DNA from: Paenibacillus allorhizosphaerae
GTDB taxonomy: Bacteria > Bacillota > Bacilli > Paenibacillales > NBRC-103111
Assembly: GCF_910594985.1 (NCBI RefSeq)
Contig: NZ_CAJVCE010000017.1
Coordinates: 96,618 to 160,617, forward strand
Reading direction: 5' to 3'
Length of the DNA stretch: 64,000 nucleotides
Below are positions 34,339 through 43,021 of the stretch, one piece after another (positions within the stretch are counted from its first letter, which is position 1; each line of letters begins with the position of its first letter). Under the pieces are notes generated by a model that was given only the letters and a program-made list of their open reading frames with translations, was not told where the DNA came from and did no database searches. Made by a program: the position numbers and the translations under genes.

Positions 34339-34842
34339 TTGTTTTATGTCAATGCCCGCGCCATCGTAGAACGAGAACATGATGGAAAAACGGAAATTAT
34401 CATCCAGACGCGCAACAAGCCGAACGAACCGAAGCAGTTGGAACTGCCAGGAGGCCGAGTGGAGAAGTTCGAGTCGTTGACCGAGGCGCTGCGCCGCGAA
34501 GTGAAGGAAGAAACCGGCCTCAACGTCACCTGGATTGAAGGAGAGGATACCCGTATCGATACGGCCGGGATCCATCCGAATATGGTTGTCGAATGTGTTC
34601 GGCCATTTACCGCATACCAGACAATTAAAGGCGGAATCGATTCGATCGGATACTACTTTGTTTGCAGGGCGGAAGGCGAATTGCTCGATGAGGGAGACCT
34701 TACGCAAAACCCCCGATGGATCACCGTGGACGAATTGGCCGAACGGATACAGAACGATCCGCTGCAGTTTATTAACATCGACTGCGCTGCCATCATGTTC
34801 TATTTAAAACACCGCATCAAATGGCAGGGGTATCCGTCATAG
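34339..34842 (+). CDS. NUDIX hydrolase
   Basis: A 167-residue NUDIX pyrophosphohydrolase with the full Nudix box: GG, then E and the REVKEETG core (about residues 38-60). The family removes nucleoside diphosphate-linked moieties, often damaged nucleotides, with magnesium. The start is TTG 34339, eight bases after GGGAGT; GTG 34333 is possible but overlaps that site. The specific substrate cannot be inferred. Confidence 0.85.
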   Translation: MFYVNARAIVEREHDGKTEIIIQTRNKPNEPKQLELPGGRVEKFESLTEALRREVKEETGLNVTWIEGEDTRIDTAGIHPNMVVECVRPFTAYQTIKGGIDSIGYYFVCRAEGELLDEGDLTQNPRWITVDELAERIQNDPLQFINIDCAAIMFYLKHRIKWQGYPS

Positions 34843-34863
34843 TGCGAGGAGAAAATGCGGCAT

Positions 34864-34895
34864 AAAAAAGGACTCGGAGTTCGCCTCCGAGTCCC
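34864..34895. terminator. Terminator between NUDIX and beta-propeller genes
   Basis: GGACTCGGAG and CTCCGAGTCC form a ten-pair stem with a five-base loop. The A run on its left becomes a U tail for the minus-strand beta-propeller gene, and the hairpin may also stop plus-strand transcripts. Confidence 0.85.
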
Positions 34896-34904
34896 GATAC
34901 AAAA

Positions 34905-37900
34905 CTACAGCCTTTCCGCAAATTGGGTTAAGAGGTTAGGATTGCGGATGTTGCCTGTCCGTCCGAGCGCTTCCACTTGCTGAATATAAGCGTGAATGGA
35001 GGCTTGCTTCACCATTTCTTTGCCTTCCAGCCCGGCTTTCTCCGCATTCCTCAGATGCGCTTGAAGGGCAGTGGCATGCCCTTGTGAACCTGGCCCCGCG
35101 TCTAAGAGACGCTCGCTTAACCGAATCAAGCTGTCGTACGTGACATTAATCTCATAGGAAATCGCCACTTCTTCCACGTTACCCGCTGCGTCTTCCGCCC
35201 GAACATTCAACGTATGCGGCCCGTCACCGATGGTGTACGCATCCGCGTTCACTAAAGCGGAGCTGCATGAAGAGTAGACTACGCCCGATACACTATCGGC
35301 TGCGGTACAACCGACGGTTACGTGTTGATCGATCGTATACGCTCCGGCGCCGGTCACCGTAATTGTCGGCTTCGTACGATCCAGCCGAACGGTCAGCTCC
35401 TTCTCCGGTTCTTGATTCCCGCTCCGATCGATCGCGGCGTATCGAACGACGGTAACGCCATCCCGGTTAACTTGAACGGAAGCCCGATCGCCGTTTACTT
35501 TAACGGGTTCCGTTTGCATGGCTCCTTCCAAACGATAAGTCATTTCCTTGACCGCGTCATCGTCGGCGGAAGAGAGAATAATATCTACATTTTGATTAAA
35601 CCAACCCGTAGCGTTGGGATTCGAACCGTATACCGCGGTTGTAACGGGAGGGTTCATGTCCGTCGCCGATCCGGGAGGGGTATATTTCCACAAATCGGAG
35701 CTGTTGTCCGAGAAGTAAAAATTACCGTAAGCATCGCGGTTCAAGTAGTTTCCGTAGCTTCCGTTCAGCAGCACGAACTCGCTTGTTTCCGGTTTTATCA
35801 TGAAAAACTGACCGCGGGACGTGCCGTACATATTGCCGTCGTCACCGGGGTGCAAAAACGCGTAAGTCCATGTGGTGCCGTCTGCCTTATAACGGCGCAG
35901 TTTGGCCGCCTTGTATACGAACTGCCGGGAAGAGGGATCGAATTTGAATATCGTGTCCTCCGCCACGCCCCAAATCAATCCGTCCGGTCCGACGGACAGC
36001 CCGGTAATGCCCTTTCGCCCGGTGACCGGTATCGTTTCGAATACTTTCGTTTTCGTCACGGGATCGAATATGAACAATTTGGCATTTGTTTCCGTCGGAC
36101 CGCCGGTACCAAGACCGCCGTACACCGTCGTGCCTGCATAGATCAGGCCGTCCTTGTAAATTAAGGAGACGATGCTTTGGTTCGGTATGATATTGCGGAA
36201 GACGTCAAGCTGTCCCGTCGCAAAATCATACATCGCGAGTGCGCCTTGCAGCGAGGTCGAATTGGGAACGGTGCCGACGAATAATTGATCCCTGTCCTCC
36301 GCATACGCCATCGCAAACGGACGATCCTGGCTGTGCGCCCGCAAATCGAATAGCTGCCGCGGGTTACTGCCGGAGAAGGGGAGCTTCGGGTCATATTCCA
36401 AAATTCGGGCTCCGGCATAAGCGCCAAGCAGCATCTTGCCGTTCCGTATCGCCGAAGACTCGATTTGCCCCAGCGAATTGGTATCGGAAACGGCTCCGTT
36501 CACGGGGTCGTACGAGGTGAAACCGGACATATAACCGGCGACGTACATTTTTTTATCCGGACCGGTGTGAATGCTTTGAATCAGAATCGGGGCTCCGCTG
36601 TAAATGGCGGGTACTACCGATGTACGGTCCGTGGAAAGGTTATAATACAGCATTTTCCCGTACTGTCCCATACCGACGAACGTCAAGCCCGGCCACTCTG
36701 CGCTGTTCAGATCGACAAATTGGCCGTCCTGGAAGTTAACGCCTGATTTGATTTGTTTCAAAAGCGTGGTGGAACGGGTTGCGGAATCGTAAGCGTACAG
36801 ATGTCCGCTGTTGGCAAACAAGACCCGTCCGGGCTGACCGGGAATGGAAGCGACTTGACCGGAATGTATATCCATTCCGTTCGGATCGTAATAATCGATC
36901 GTATCGTCAGGACGCAGCACCAGCAGATCGCCATTTGAAAATTTCACGAACAGCCGGTCTTCGGCGAAACCCATACTATACGGCCATGCGTAGGTGTCTC
37001 CGCCTCCGGGAATCCGTGATCCGAGCAGTTCCTTCCGCGTTCCGTCCGGATTGATTTTGAAGATGCGGCTCTTGGACCCGCCGACGCCGGCATACAGAAC
37101 GTCCCTCTGAGCGTCATAGGCCAGAGATCGGACATAATTTTGCTCCGGATCGAGGACGCCAAGGTCGCGTATTTCTCCGATGGCCGGGTCGAATTCGAAA
37201 AGCTTCCCTCCCGGATATGTACCTGCGAACATTTTTCCGCCGGGGCCTGCTACCAATGAGAAGACGTGGGTTTCACTGCCGAACCGACCCAGATGCTCGA
37301 AGCTCCGGACACCCGGTGTATAGCGGTACAACCCGCCGTCATAGTGCGAGCCGATGTAAACGCGTCCGTCCGTAGCCACTTTGACTCCCCAGGCCGCTTC
37401 CACACCCGGCATTGGAAAACTACGAAGCACGTCCCGAGTCAATGCGTCTATCACGAAGAATGATGTCGGAACTTCAGCCCGTCCCTTGAAGACGGTGTAT
37501 ACAACTGCCTTGCCGTCCTCCACCCCGACTGCGGCATCTTCATTAATCATGCCGTTCACGATGCCGCCGATCCGCTCGAAGGTTCCGATTTTGTTTTCCT
37601 CGACTCGCACCGCATCTGCATAACCGCGGGTTACTCCCGCAGCCGAGGAATAAAGCAAGACCGTGGCTGACACCGCGTCAGCCGGGACGACGGAGGATGT
37701 GGCATTTTTTACCCACTGGCCGCTCGTAGGCGTTACCCAGTTCGCGGATTCGCCGATTTTGGCACCCGCCGCGTTAAAAAAGCGGAAATAAATCGCCATG
37801 CTTCCGCTTTCAACTTTCATCATGGCGGAAGCGGAATAACCGGTTCCAGGTACAACCGTAAAGGGGGTCGTTTCCAGCCCGAGCGCCTTGGCCGAATTCC

Positions 37901-38183
37901 GATCGTCTAGCAGCAGGCTTTGGTTGCCTTCGTACTTCTCGGCTGACGTAACCTGGTAGAAGACATTGCTTTCCCCCTTGCCGAATACCTGATTCCATCC
38001 GGGGATGTCGGTTCCGGTTACCGGTTCTTCAAATCCTGCGTTCTGAACAACAACCGGCGGGGCACTTGCGGATTCCGCAGCGAATCCGGCGGAGGGCAGA
38101 AGCGACAAACATAAACAGGAAGCAGCGGCAGCGGTCGTCAATCGTCGAAAAAGAGGATTAATACAGATCATCTCCCATTTCAC
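34905..38183 (-). CDS. Secreted beta-propeller protein with carbohydrate-binding, OmpL47-like and FIMAH domains
   Basis: A 1092-residue exported protein. Residues 1-36 form a signal peptide (cleavage near GFAAES). Residues 40-190 resemble a CBM4/9-type carbohydrate-binding module (NAGFEEP, then GWNQVF). From about 200 to 830 comes a long beta-propeller of repeated blades with Asp/Gly turns (GPGGKMFAGTYPGGKLFEFDP). An OmpL47-like segment (843-935), an Ig-like domain (to about 1015) and a FIMAH-like C-terminus follow, as in the lyase at 3527-7594. The start is GTG 38183 (ATG 38171 possible); neither has a strong ribosome binding site. Polysaccharide binding or lyase activity at the surface is inferred. 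The divergent GntR fusion is its likely regulator. Confidence 0.8.
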   Translation of the reverse strand: MKWEMICINPLFRRLTTAAAASCLCLSLLPSAGFAAESASAPPVVVQNAGFEEPVTGTDIPGWNQVFGKGESNVFYQVTSAEKYEGNQSLLLDDRNSAKALGLETTPFTVVPGTGYSASAMMKVESGSMAIYFRFFNAAGAKIGESANWVTPTSGQWVKNATSSVVPADAVSATVLLYSSAAGVTRGYADAVRVEENKIGTFERIGGIVNGMINEDAAVGVEDGKAVVYTVFKGRAEVPTSFFVIDALTRDVLRSFPMPGVEAAWGVKVATDGRVYIGSHYDGGLYRYTPGVRSFEHLGRFGSETHVFSLVAGPGGKMFAGTYPGGKLFEFDPAIGEIRDLGVLDPEQNYVRSLAYDAQRDVLYAGVGGSKSRIFKINPDGTRKELLGSRIPGGGDTYAWPYSMGFAEDRLFVKFSNGDLLVLRPDDTIDYYDPNGMDIHSGQVASIPGQPGRVLFANSGHLYAYDSATRSTTLLKQIKSGVNFQDGQFVDLNSAEWPGLTFVGMGQYGKMLYYNLSTDRTSVVPAIYSGAPILIQSIHTGPDKKMYVAGYMSGFTSYDPVNGAVSDTNSLGQIESSAIRNGKMLLGAYAGARILEYDPKLPFSGSNPRQLFDLRAHSQDRPFAMAYAEDRDQLFVGTVPNSTSLQGALAMYDFATGQLDVFRNIIPNQSIVSLIYKDGLIYAGTTVYGGLGTGGPTETNAKLFIFDPVTKTKVFETIPVTGRKGITGLSVGPDGLIWGVAEDTIFKFDPSSRQFVYKAAKLRRYKADGTTWTYAFLHPGDDGNMYGTSRGQFFMIKPETSEFVLLNGSYGNYLNRDAYGNFYFSDNSSDLWKYTPPGSATDMNPPVTTAVYGSNPNATGWFNQNVDIILSSADDDAVKEMTYRLEGAMQTEPVKVNGDRASVQVNRDGVTVVRYAAIDRSGNQEPEKELTVRLDRTKPTITVTGAGAYTIDQHVTVGCTAADSVSGVVYSSCSSALVNADAYTIGDGPHTLNVRAEDAAGNVEEVAISYEINVTYDSLIRLSERLLDAGPGSQGHATALQAHLRNAEKAGLEGKEMVKQASIHAYIQQVEALGRTGNIRNPNLLTQFAERL

Positions 38184-38362
38184 TGATTTACATCTGACTC
38201 ACTAAAAATTGTACGTAGGAAAGGAGTTGTCTGTCAATCCGCTTGGCAATTATAGACAGGAAATCGAAATGAAGCTTGCTTCACGCCGAACGCTTCAGTA
38301 TGCTTGAAACCATGAAAGGTTTTCACAGGTTTCTCAAAATCGTACACAGGTAAGGTGTTCAC
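38184..38362. promoter_or_regulatory. Divergent control region of the beta-propeller and GntR-fusion genes
   Basis: On the minus strand TTGACA (38237-38232), 18 bases and TACAAT (38213-38208) form a good promoter for the beta-propeller gene. TTCACAGGT (38322) and TACACAGGT (38343) are direct repeats 21 bases apart next to the GntR-type start, with a similar TTCACATGT at 38358. They may be sites for the GntR fusion itself. Confidence 0.5.
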
Positions 38363-39748
38363 ATGTCGGAGCAACAAGGCCGTAAAACGTTCCGTCTGCG
38401 GCTCGAGCAGATGATCAGTGTCCTGCGTGGTGAAATATTGACCGGAAAACGGCTGCCCGGCCAGTTTCTGCCGTCCGAACGAGAGCTAGTGCGGCAATTT
38501 CAATTAAGCAACAAGCTGATTCGAGCCGGCCTGGAGCAGCTGGTGTCCGAGGGACTGATCGTCAAAATTCCGCGGGTTGGAAATAAGATTGCAGATACAA
38601 TCGAAGCAAGCACCGTCGCCATAAGGTTTGGCTACCACTCCTCTTTGGAACGGGAAGCGGCAATCGATTTTTTGTTGACGGAATTTCACAACGCGCATCC
38701 AACGATCCGCGTACAGCCGATTCCGATCCCTTTTCAGAACTATTACGAAACGGTTAAGGAATACATGGAAGCCGGTATGCTGGATATTGTCACGATGAAT
38801 TATAACAACTTTGACGATTTCCGTACGAACCGGAGTCTGGAGCTTCTGAAGGATTTCGATACGGATCCCGGAGTTTACGAGATGCTTTCTCGCGCTTTCA
38901 CCGATGAGGATCGATTGCTAGTGAGACCGTTTCTGTTTTCTCCTTTAATTCTTTGCTATAACCGGGACCATTTGCGGGAAAAAGGACTTCCCGAACATTT
39001 TAACCCGGGAAGCTGGGATGAGCTTCTGCGACAGGCCTCCCGACTAACGGTGGAAAATAAAAGATTCGGTTTTTACTTTTTCCTGCTTTCCAAAAACAGA
39101 TGGCCCGTATTTTTTATCCAAAATGGAGCGAAGCTTAGGGATGGAAGGGAAGAGGCGGCGGAAGCTGTAAAGCGGATGATTGAGGCGATCTCGCTATGCC
39201 GAGATATCATTTACGCCTCCGATACGTTCCCTACGTTTCTGTCGGGCAGCGATGCGGAAGCGGAAGAATTGTTCCTGCAGGGAAAGGTGTCCGTGATCAT
39301 GACTTCTTATTTCGCGTTAAACGCTCTGCGGGATTCCGGGATCCCGTTTGACATCGCGCCGTTACCCGGAATCAAAAACAAGCATACGATCCTGATGACG
39401 ATTGGGTTGGCAGTGAATAAGAAGTCAAAAGTGATCGTGGCTGCCGAAACTTTAGCGAATTTCTTCACTTCCGAGCGAGCCCAAACGATCATCCGCCAAA
39501 AGACGTTAAGCATCCCTGCTTTACGTAAAGCGGCGCAATGGAGCGGTGAAGAAGCTGTCTATCATCCGCCGAATTACCCTGTTTTTCAGGAGCTGCTTCC
39601 AGGCTGCCGGCTCTTTACGGATTTGAACATGACTTCGGAGGAGCTGGATTCGATATTGAAGGAAGCTCGGATGCATTGGTCACGGCTGCAAACCATCGAA
39701 TCGTTACGCGAGCGAATACTGGAAATTGTTTATTCCAGAAATCAGTAG
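38363..39748 (+). CDS. GntR-type regulator with a solute-binding-protein sensor domain
   Basis: A 461-residue cytosolic fusion. Residues 9-77 form a GntR winged helix (ILTGKRLPGQFLPSERELVRQFQLS; GLEQLVSEGLIVKIPRVGNKI). From about 84 to the end the sequence has the family 1 extracellular solute-binding fold, normally found on ABC-importer lipoproteins (FLLTEFHNAHPTIRVQPIPI; ILCYNRDHLREKGLP; SWDELLRQASRL; LFLQGKVSVIMTSYFALN). No signal peptide or lipobox is present. It probably binds a sugar or oligosaccharide in the cytoplasm and switches the adjacent, divergent beta-propeller gene. ATG 38363 follows AAGGTG. The family assignment of both halves is strong; the ligand is unknown. Confidence 0.85.
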   Translation: MSEQQGRKTFRLRLEQMISVLRGEILTGKRLPGQFLPSERELVRQFQLSNKLIRAGLEQLVSEGLIVKIPRVGNKIADTIEASTVAIRFGYHSSLEREAAIDFLLTEFHNAHPTIRVQPIPIPFQNYYETVKEYMEAGMLDIVTMNYNNFDDFRTNRSLELLKDFDTDPGVYEMLSRAFTDEDRLLVRPFLFSPLILCYNRDHLREKGLPEHFNPGSWDELLRQASRLTVENKRFGFYFFLLSKNRWPVFFIQNGAKLRDGREEAAEAVKRMIEAISLCRDIIYASDTFPTFLSGSDAEAEELFLQGKVSVIMTSYFALNALRDSGIPFDIAPLPGIKNKHTILMTIGLAVNKKSKVIVAAETLANFFTSERAQTIIRQKTLSIPALRKAAQWSGEEAVYHPPNYPVFQELLPGCRLFTDLNMTSEELDSILKEARMHWSRLQTIESLRERILEIVYSRNQ

Positions 39749-39752
39749 TATG

Positions 39753-39806
39753 AAAAAAAACGGCTTATCGAATACGGCGAATATGTCACCGTTTTTCGAT
39801 AAGCCG
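39753..39806. terminator. Nested bidirectional terminator
   Basis: An outer stem CGGCTTATCGAA/TTCGATAAGCCG (39761-39806) is preceded by eight A, giving a U tail on the minus strand for the acyltransferase gene. An inner ACGG/CCGT hairpin followed by five T can serve the plus-strand GntR-fusion gene. Confidence 0.7.
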
Positions 39807-39854
39807 ACTGCGGTAAAGAGAGTGTTGTATCGTTGTTGTTTTTAACGCCGGCGT

Positions 39855-41042
39855 TCAGCCATTCATGCTTTGCGATGCGTCGGATGCGGCGGGAACGCGT
39901 TTCTTCCTTGTGCCACCGCTGCCGGTCACGGCTTTGCCGAACGGCAGCTTTGACAAGAGGAAGGAGGCCAGCACCGATACGGAGGCGCATAGCGCGAACG
40001 CTAGCGCGGTGCGGATCGTGACGTTAACCCCCGGCAAAACCAGACCGGCGGCCAAGGTTGCGAACGTAAGCGCAAGAGCGTGCGCCAGATATGCGCCGTA
40101 CGAGTATTGTCCGACGGCCGTCAGAAGCCGGCGCGCGTATGAGCGGCTCTCCGATTCCGCCATACGCATGCTAGAGCGATACAGCACAAGAACGGACAAG
40201 ATCAGGAAGACGGCCATGACCGGGCGAAGAAGCGACAGGTCGTCGTAATGGATCGCAAATTTCGGCGATGTTTCGAAGCTTGCGACACAGCGGTATCCCA
40301 AATAGGCGGACATCGCGTAAAACGCAATGTGTAGGGCCAGGTCGTACCGTTTAAGCCATTCCCGCCAGTAGGGCACCGTTAAACCTGCGACGGCGCCCAA
40401 TACAAAATAGAAGAAAAAGAATAGGGCGTTCCGGTCTTCGTATTCGGTAAACATCGGCGTAACGATCGGAATGTGCAATTGCTCTGCCGCCACATAAATC
40501 GGTCCGACCAGCTTCATCAAATAAATATATACCACGGCAGCCGCAAGCAGAGAGATACCGGTACGTTTCGGCGTGCAGATCGACTGCTTCAGCCAGCCGA
40601 TGGCGGCACGATACAGCGGAAACAACAAGTAAAATTGCAGGATCATGACGATATACCAAAGATGGTAAGACGCTTTGCCGGTAAGGAACATCCGCAGCAT
40701 GTCGATGACAGCAGCCAGTCCGCCGTTCTTCTGAACGACTAACGGCAAACCGTAGACGACACTCCATAGCAAATACGGTACGACGATATCGTAGAACCGT
40801 TTCTTTAGAAAGCCGGCGTAGGAAAACGGCCCGTCATAGTTGTAGAACAATACGAGCCCGGTAATGAAAATGAACAGGGGCACGGCAAATTTGGAGGCGA
40901 TCAGCATAATGACAAGCGACACGCCGTCAGCCAGCTCCGTTTCGGGCAAATAGGCGTAATGGGCAATGGAGTGCTGCAGCACGACAGCCAAAAAAGCGAA
41001 GGCGCGCAAATATTCAATTTCTTCAATTCTACTTTTTCGCAT
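39855..41042 (-). CDS. Membrane acyltransferase, acyltransferase 3 family
   Basis: A 395-residue integral membrane enzyme with about ten hydrophobic segments. It opens MRKSRIEEIEYLRAFAFLAVVLQHS, containing the conserved His, and continues with VPLFIFITGLVLFYNY. Family members O-acetylate exported polysaccharides, peptidoglycan or lipids. The ATG at 41042 follows AAGGAA and gives the normal family start; an upstream ATG at 41138 adds a non-conserved tail. Substrate unknown. Confidence 0.85.
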   Translation of the reverse strand: MRKSRIEEIEYLRAFAFLAVVLQHSIAHYAYLPETELADGVSLVIMLIASKFAVPLFIFITGLVLFYNYDGPFSYAGFLKKRFYDIVVPYLLWSVVYGLPLVVQKNGGLAAVIDMLRMFLTGKASYHLWYIVMILQFYLLFPLYRAAIGWLKQSICTPKRTGISLLAAAVVYIYLMKLVGPIYVAAEQLHIPIVTPMFTEYEDRNALFFFFYFVLGAVAGLTVPYWREWLKRYDLALHIAFYAMSAYLGYRCVASFETSPKFAIHYDDLSLLRPVMAVFLILSVLVLYRSSMRMAESESRSYARRLLTAVGQYSYGAYLAHALALTFATLAAGLVLPGVNVTIRTALAFALCASVSVLASFLLSKLPFGKAVTGSGGTRKKRVPAASDASQSMNG

Positions 41043-41278
41043 TCGTATCGGTTCCTTATATCCGCTGTTATTTGGAAAAATAATAGGCAATGTATCCATT
41101 GTAGTGCAATGGTTCAATATTTCAATACTTTGGAACAAATTGGGCTACCGGCAGGCTCGGGGCAAGCGGACAAAAATATTTTTAGAAAAGGCAAATAACA
41201 GGGTGACAATCGCGCGAGTTAGGTGTATTTTATTTTATATAGGTTTCCTACATTTCTCAAACGCGGAGGAATCGCTGC

Positions 41279-43021
41279 ATGCCTTTTCTGAAAAAGTATG
41301 TTCCGAAATATTGGAAGATGTTTTGCTTGGCCGTGTTGTGCCTGACGTTTGAAGCGCTTTGCGATCTCGCCATGCCGACGATTTTGTCCAAAATCATCGA
41401 TATAGGGGTTGCGCACAACCGGATGGATTACGTGCTGCAGATGGGAGGCTTGATGCTGATCATTACAGCGTTCGGTGCCGTCGCGGCCTCGGGGCGCAAC
41501 ATTTTGGCCAGCCACGTATCGCAAAAGTTCGGCGCGGAATTACGGTCCGACATGTTCCGCAAAATTCAATCGCTATCGTTTGACAACATCGACCGGTTCG
41601 AAAGAGCCTCGCTCGTTACCCGTCTGACGAACGATGTGACGCAGGTACAAAACTTCATGAACGGACTGATGCGCATTTTCGTGAAAGCGCCGCTCATTTG
41701 CATCGGCTCGCTCATTATGGCGACGCGGCTGAATTCCCAGCTTGCAGCTGTGCTGGCCGTCGTTGTCCCGATCGTCGCTATCCTGATCGCGCTGAACATG
41801 AAGATCGGGTTCCCGCTCTTTATTAAGGTGCAGAAGGCGCTTGATCAGGTGAACAGCCTGACCAGAGAGTATTTGTCCGGGGTGCGGGTTGTGAAAGCGT
41901 TTAACCGCTTCGATTATGAAGTCGACAAGTTCGATCAGGCGAATCAGGAGTATCGGGCGCGTTCGGTCCGGGCGATGAGGCGCATGTCGATTTTCAATCC
42001 GGCTATTATGCTAACGGTGAACTTCGGGATCATTTCGGTTCTTTGGCTGGGCGGCGTTCGCGTGGACGGGGGACAAATGCAGGTCGGTACGATTATCGCT
42101 TTTATTAACTACATGACGCAAATTTTGTTCTCGTTGATGATGATTTCGAACGTGTTCAATATGTTCGTGCGCGCCAAAGCTTCGGCCGGACGGATTGATG
42201 AAGTGTTTGCCCAGGAAAATACAATGAAATGGAACGCGGATGCGCAGACGAATCCGAAGATGAAAGGGCGCGTCGATTTTGAGAATGTTTATTTTACGTA
42301 TGAGGGCACGTCCGGCGACCCTGTGCTGAAAAACATTACGTTCAGCTGCAGCCCCGGCGAGACCGTCGGCATTATCGGTTCGACCGGCTCCGGCAAAAGC
42401 AGCCTCGTCGGGCTCATTCCCCGCTTCTACGATACGCTGGCCGGAACGGTGAAGGTGAACGGAGTGGATGTCAAAGAGATCGACCCGCAGCAGCTGCGGG
42501 AGAAGATCGCGCTTGTGCCGCAGCAGACGGTGCTGTTCACAGGCTCCGTGCTCGATAATATCAAGATTGGCAAGGAAGACGCGACGATGGCGGAAATCGA
42601 GCAGGCGGCCAAGATGGCCGAGGCGCATGATTTCGTTAGTTCGTTCAATGACGGCTACGAGACGATTCTCGGACAAGGCGGGGTCAACTTCTCCGGCGGG
42701 CAGAAGCAGCGCGTATCGATTGCCAGAGCGCTCGTCCGCGAACCGGAAATTTTGATTCTCGACGATTGCACAAGCGCGGTGGACGTAGCGACCGAGTCAA
42801 GAATCAAGGAGGCGCTGAAGACGTACGCCGCTGACTTGACCTGTCTTATTATCGCCCAGCGCATTACGTCCGTCATGGATGCGGATAAAATCGTCGTTCT
42901 CGATAATGGGGAAATCGTAGGCATCGGGAAGCACGAGACGCTGATGCGAACGTGCCGCGTCTATCAGGAAATATGCCAATCGCAAGTAGGAAAGGAGATG
43001 CAGTCGGATGTCTCAGCCTAA
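41279..43021 (+). CDS. ABC exporter subunit with degenerate ATPase site
   Basis: A 580-residue half-transporter: six membrane segments up to about residue 300, then an ATPase with Walker A GSTGSGKSS and signature FSGGQKQR. Walker B reads LILDDCTSAVD, with Asp in place of the catalytic Glu, and the H-loop reads IIAQR, with Gln in place of His. Such a degenerate half pairs with an intact partner, here the next gene. ATG 41279 follows CGGAGGAA. Heterodimeric exporters of this type often handle drugs or peptides. Confidence 0.9.
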   Translation: MPFLKKYVPKYWKMFCLAVLCLTFEALCDLAMPTILSKIIDIGVAHNRMDYVLQMGGLMLIITAFGAVAASGRNILASHVSQKFGAELRSDMFRKIQSLSFDNIDRFERASLVTRLTNDVTQVQNFMNGLMRIFVKAPLICIGSLIMATRLNSQLAAVLAVVVPIVAILIALNMKIGFPLFIKVQKALDQVNSLTREYLSGVRVVKAFNRFDYEVDKFDQANQEYRARSVRAMRRMSIFNPAIMLTVNFGIISVLWLGGVRVDGGQMQVGTIIAFINYMTQILFSLMMISNVFNMFVRAKASAGRIDEVFAQENTMKWNADAQTNPKMKGRVDFENVYFTYEGTSGDPVLKNITFSCSPGETVGIIGSTGSGKSSLVGLIPRFYDTLAGTVKVNGVDVKEIDPQQLREKIALVPQQTVLFTGSVLDNIKIGKEDATMAEIEQAAKMAEAHDFVSSFNDGYETILGQGGVNFSGGQKQRVSIARALVREPEILILDDCTSAVDVATESRIKEALKTYAADLTCLIIAQRITSVMDADKIVVLDNGEIVGIGKHETLMRTCRVYQEICQSQVGKEMQSDVSA

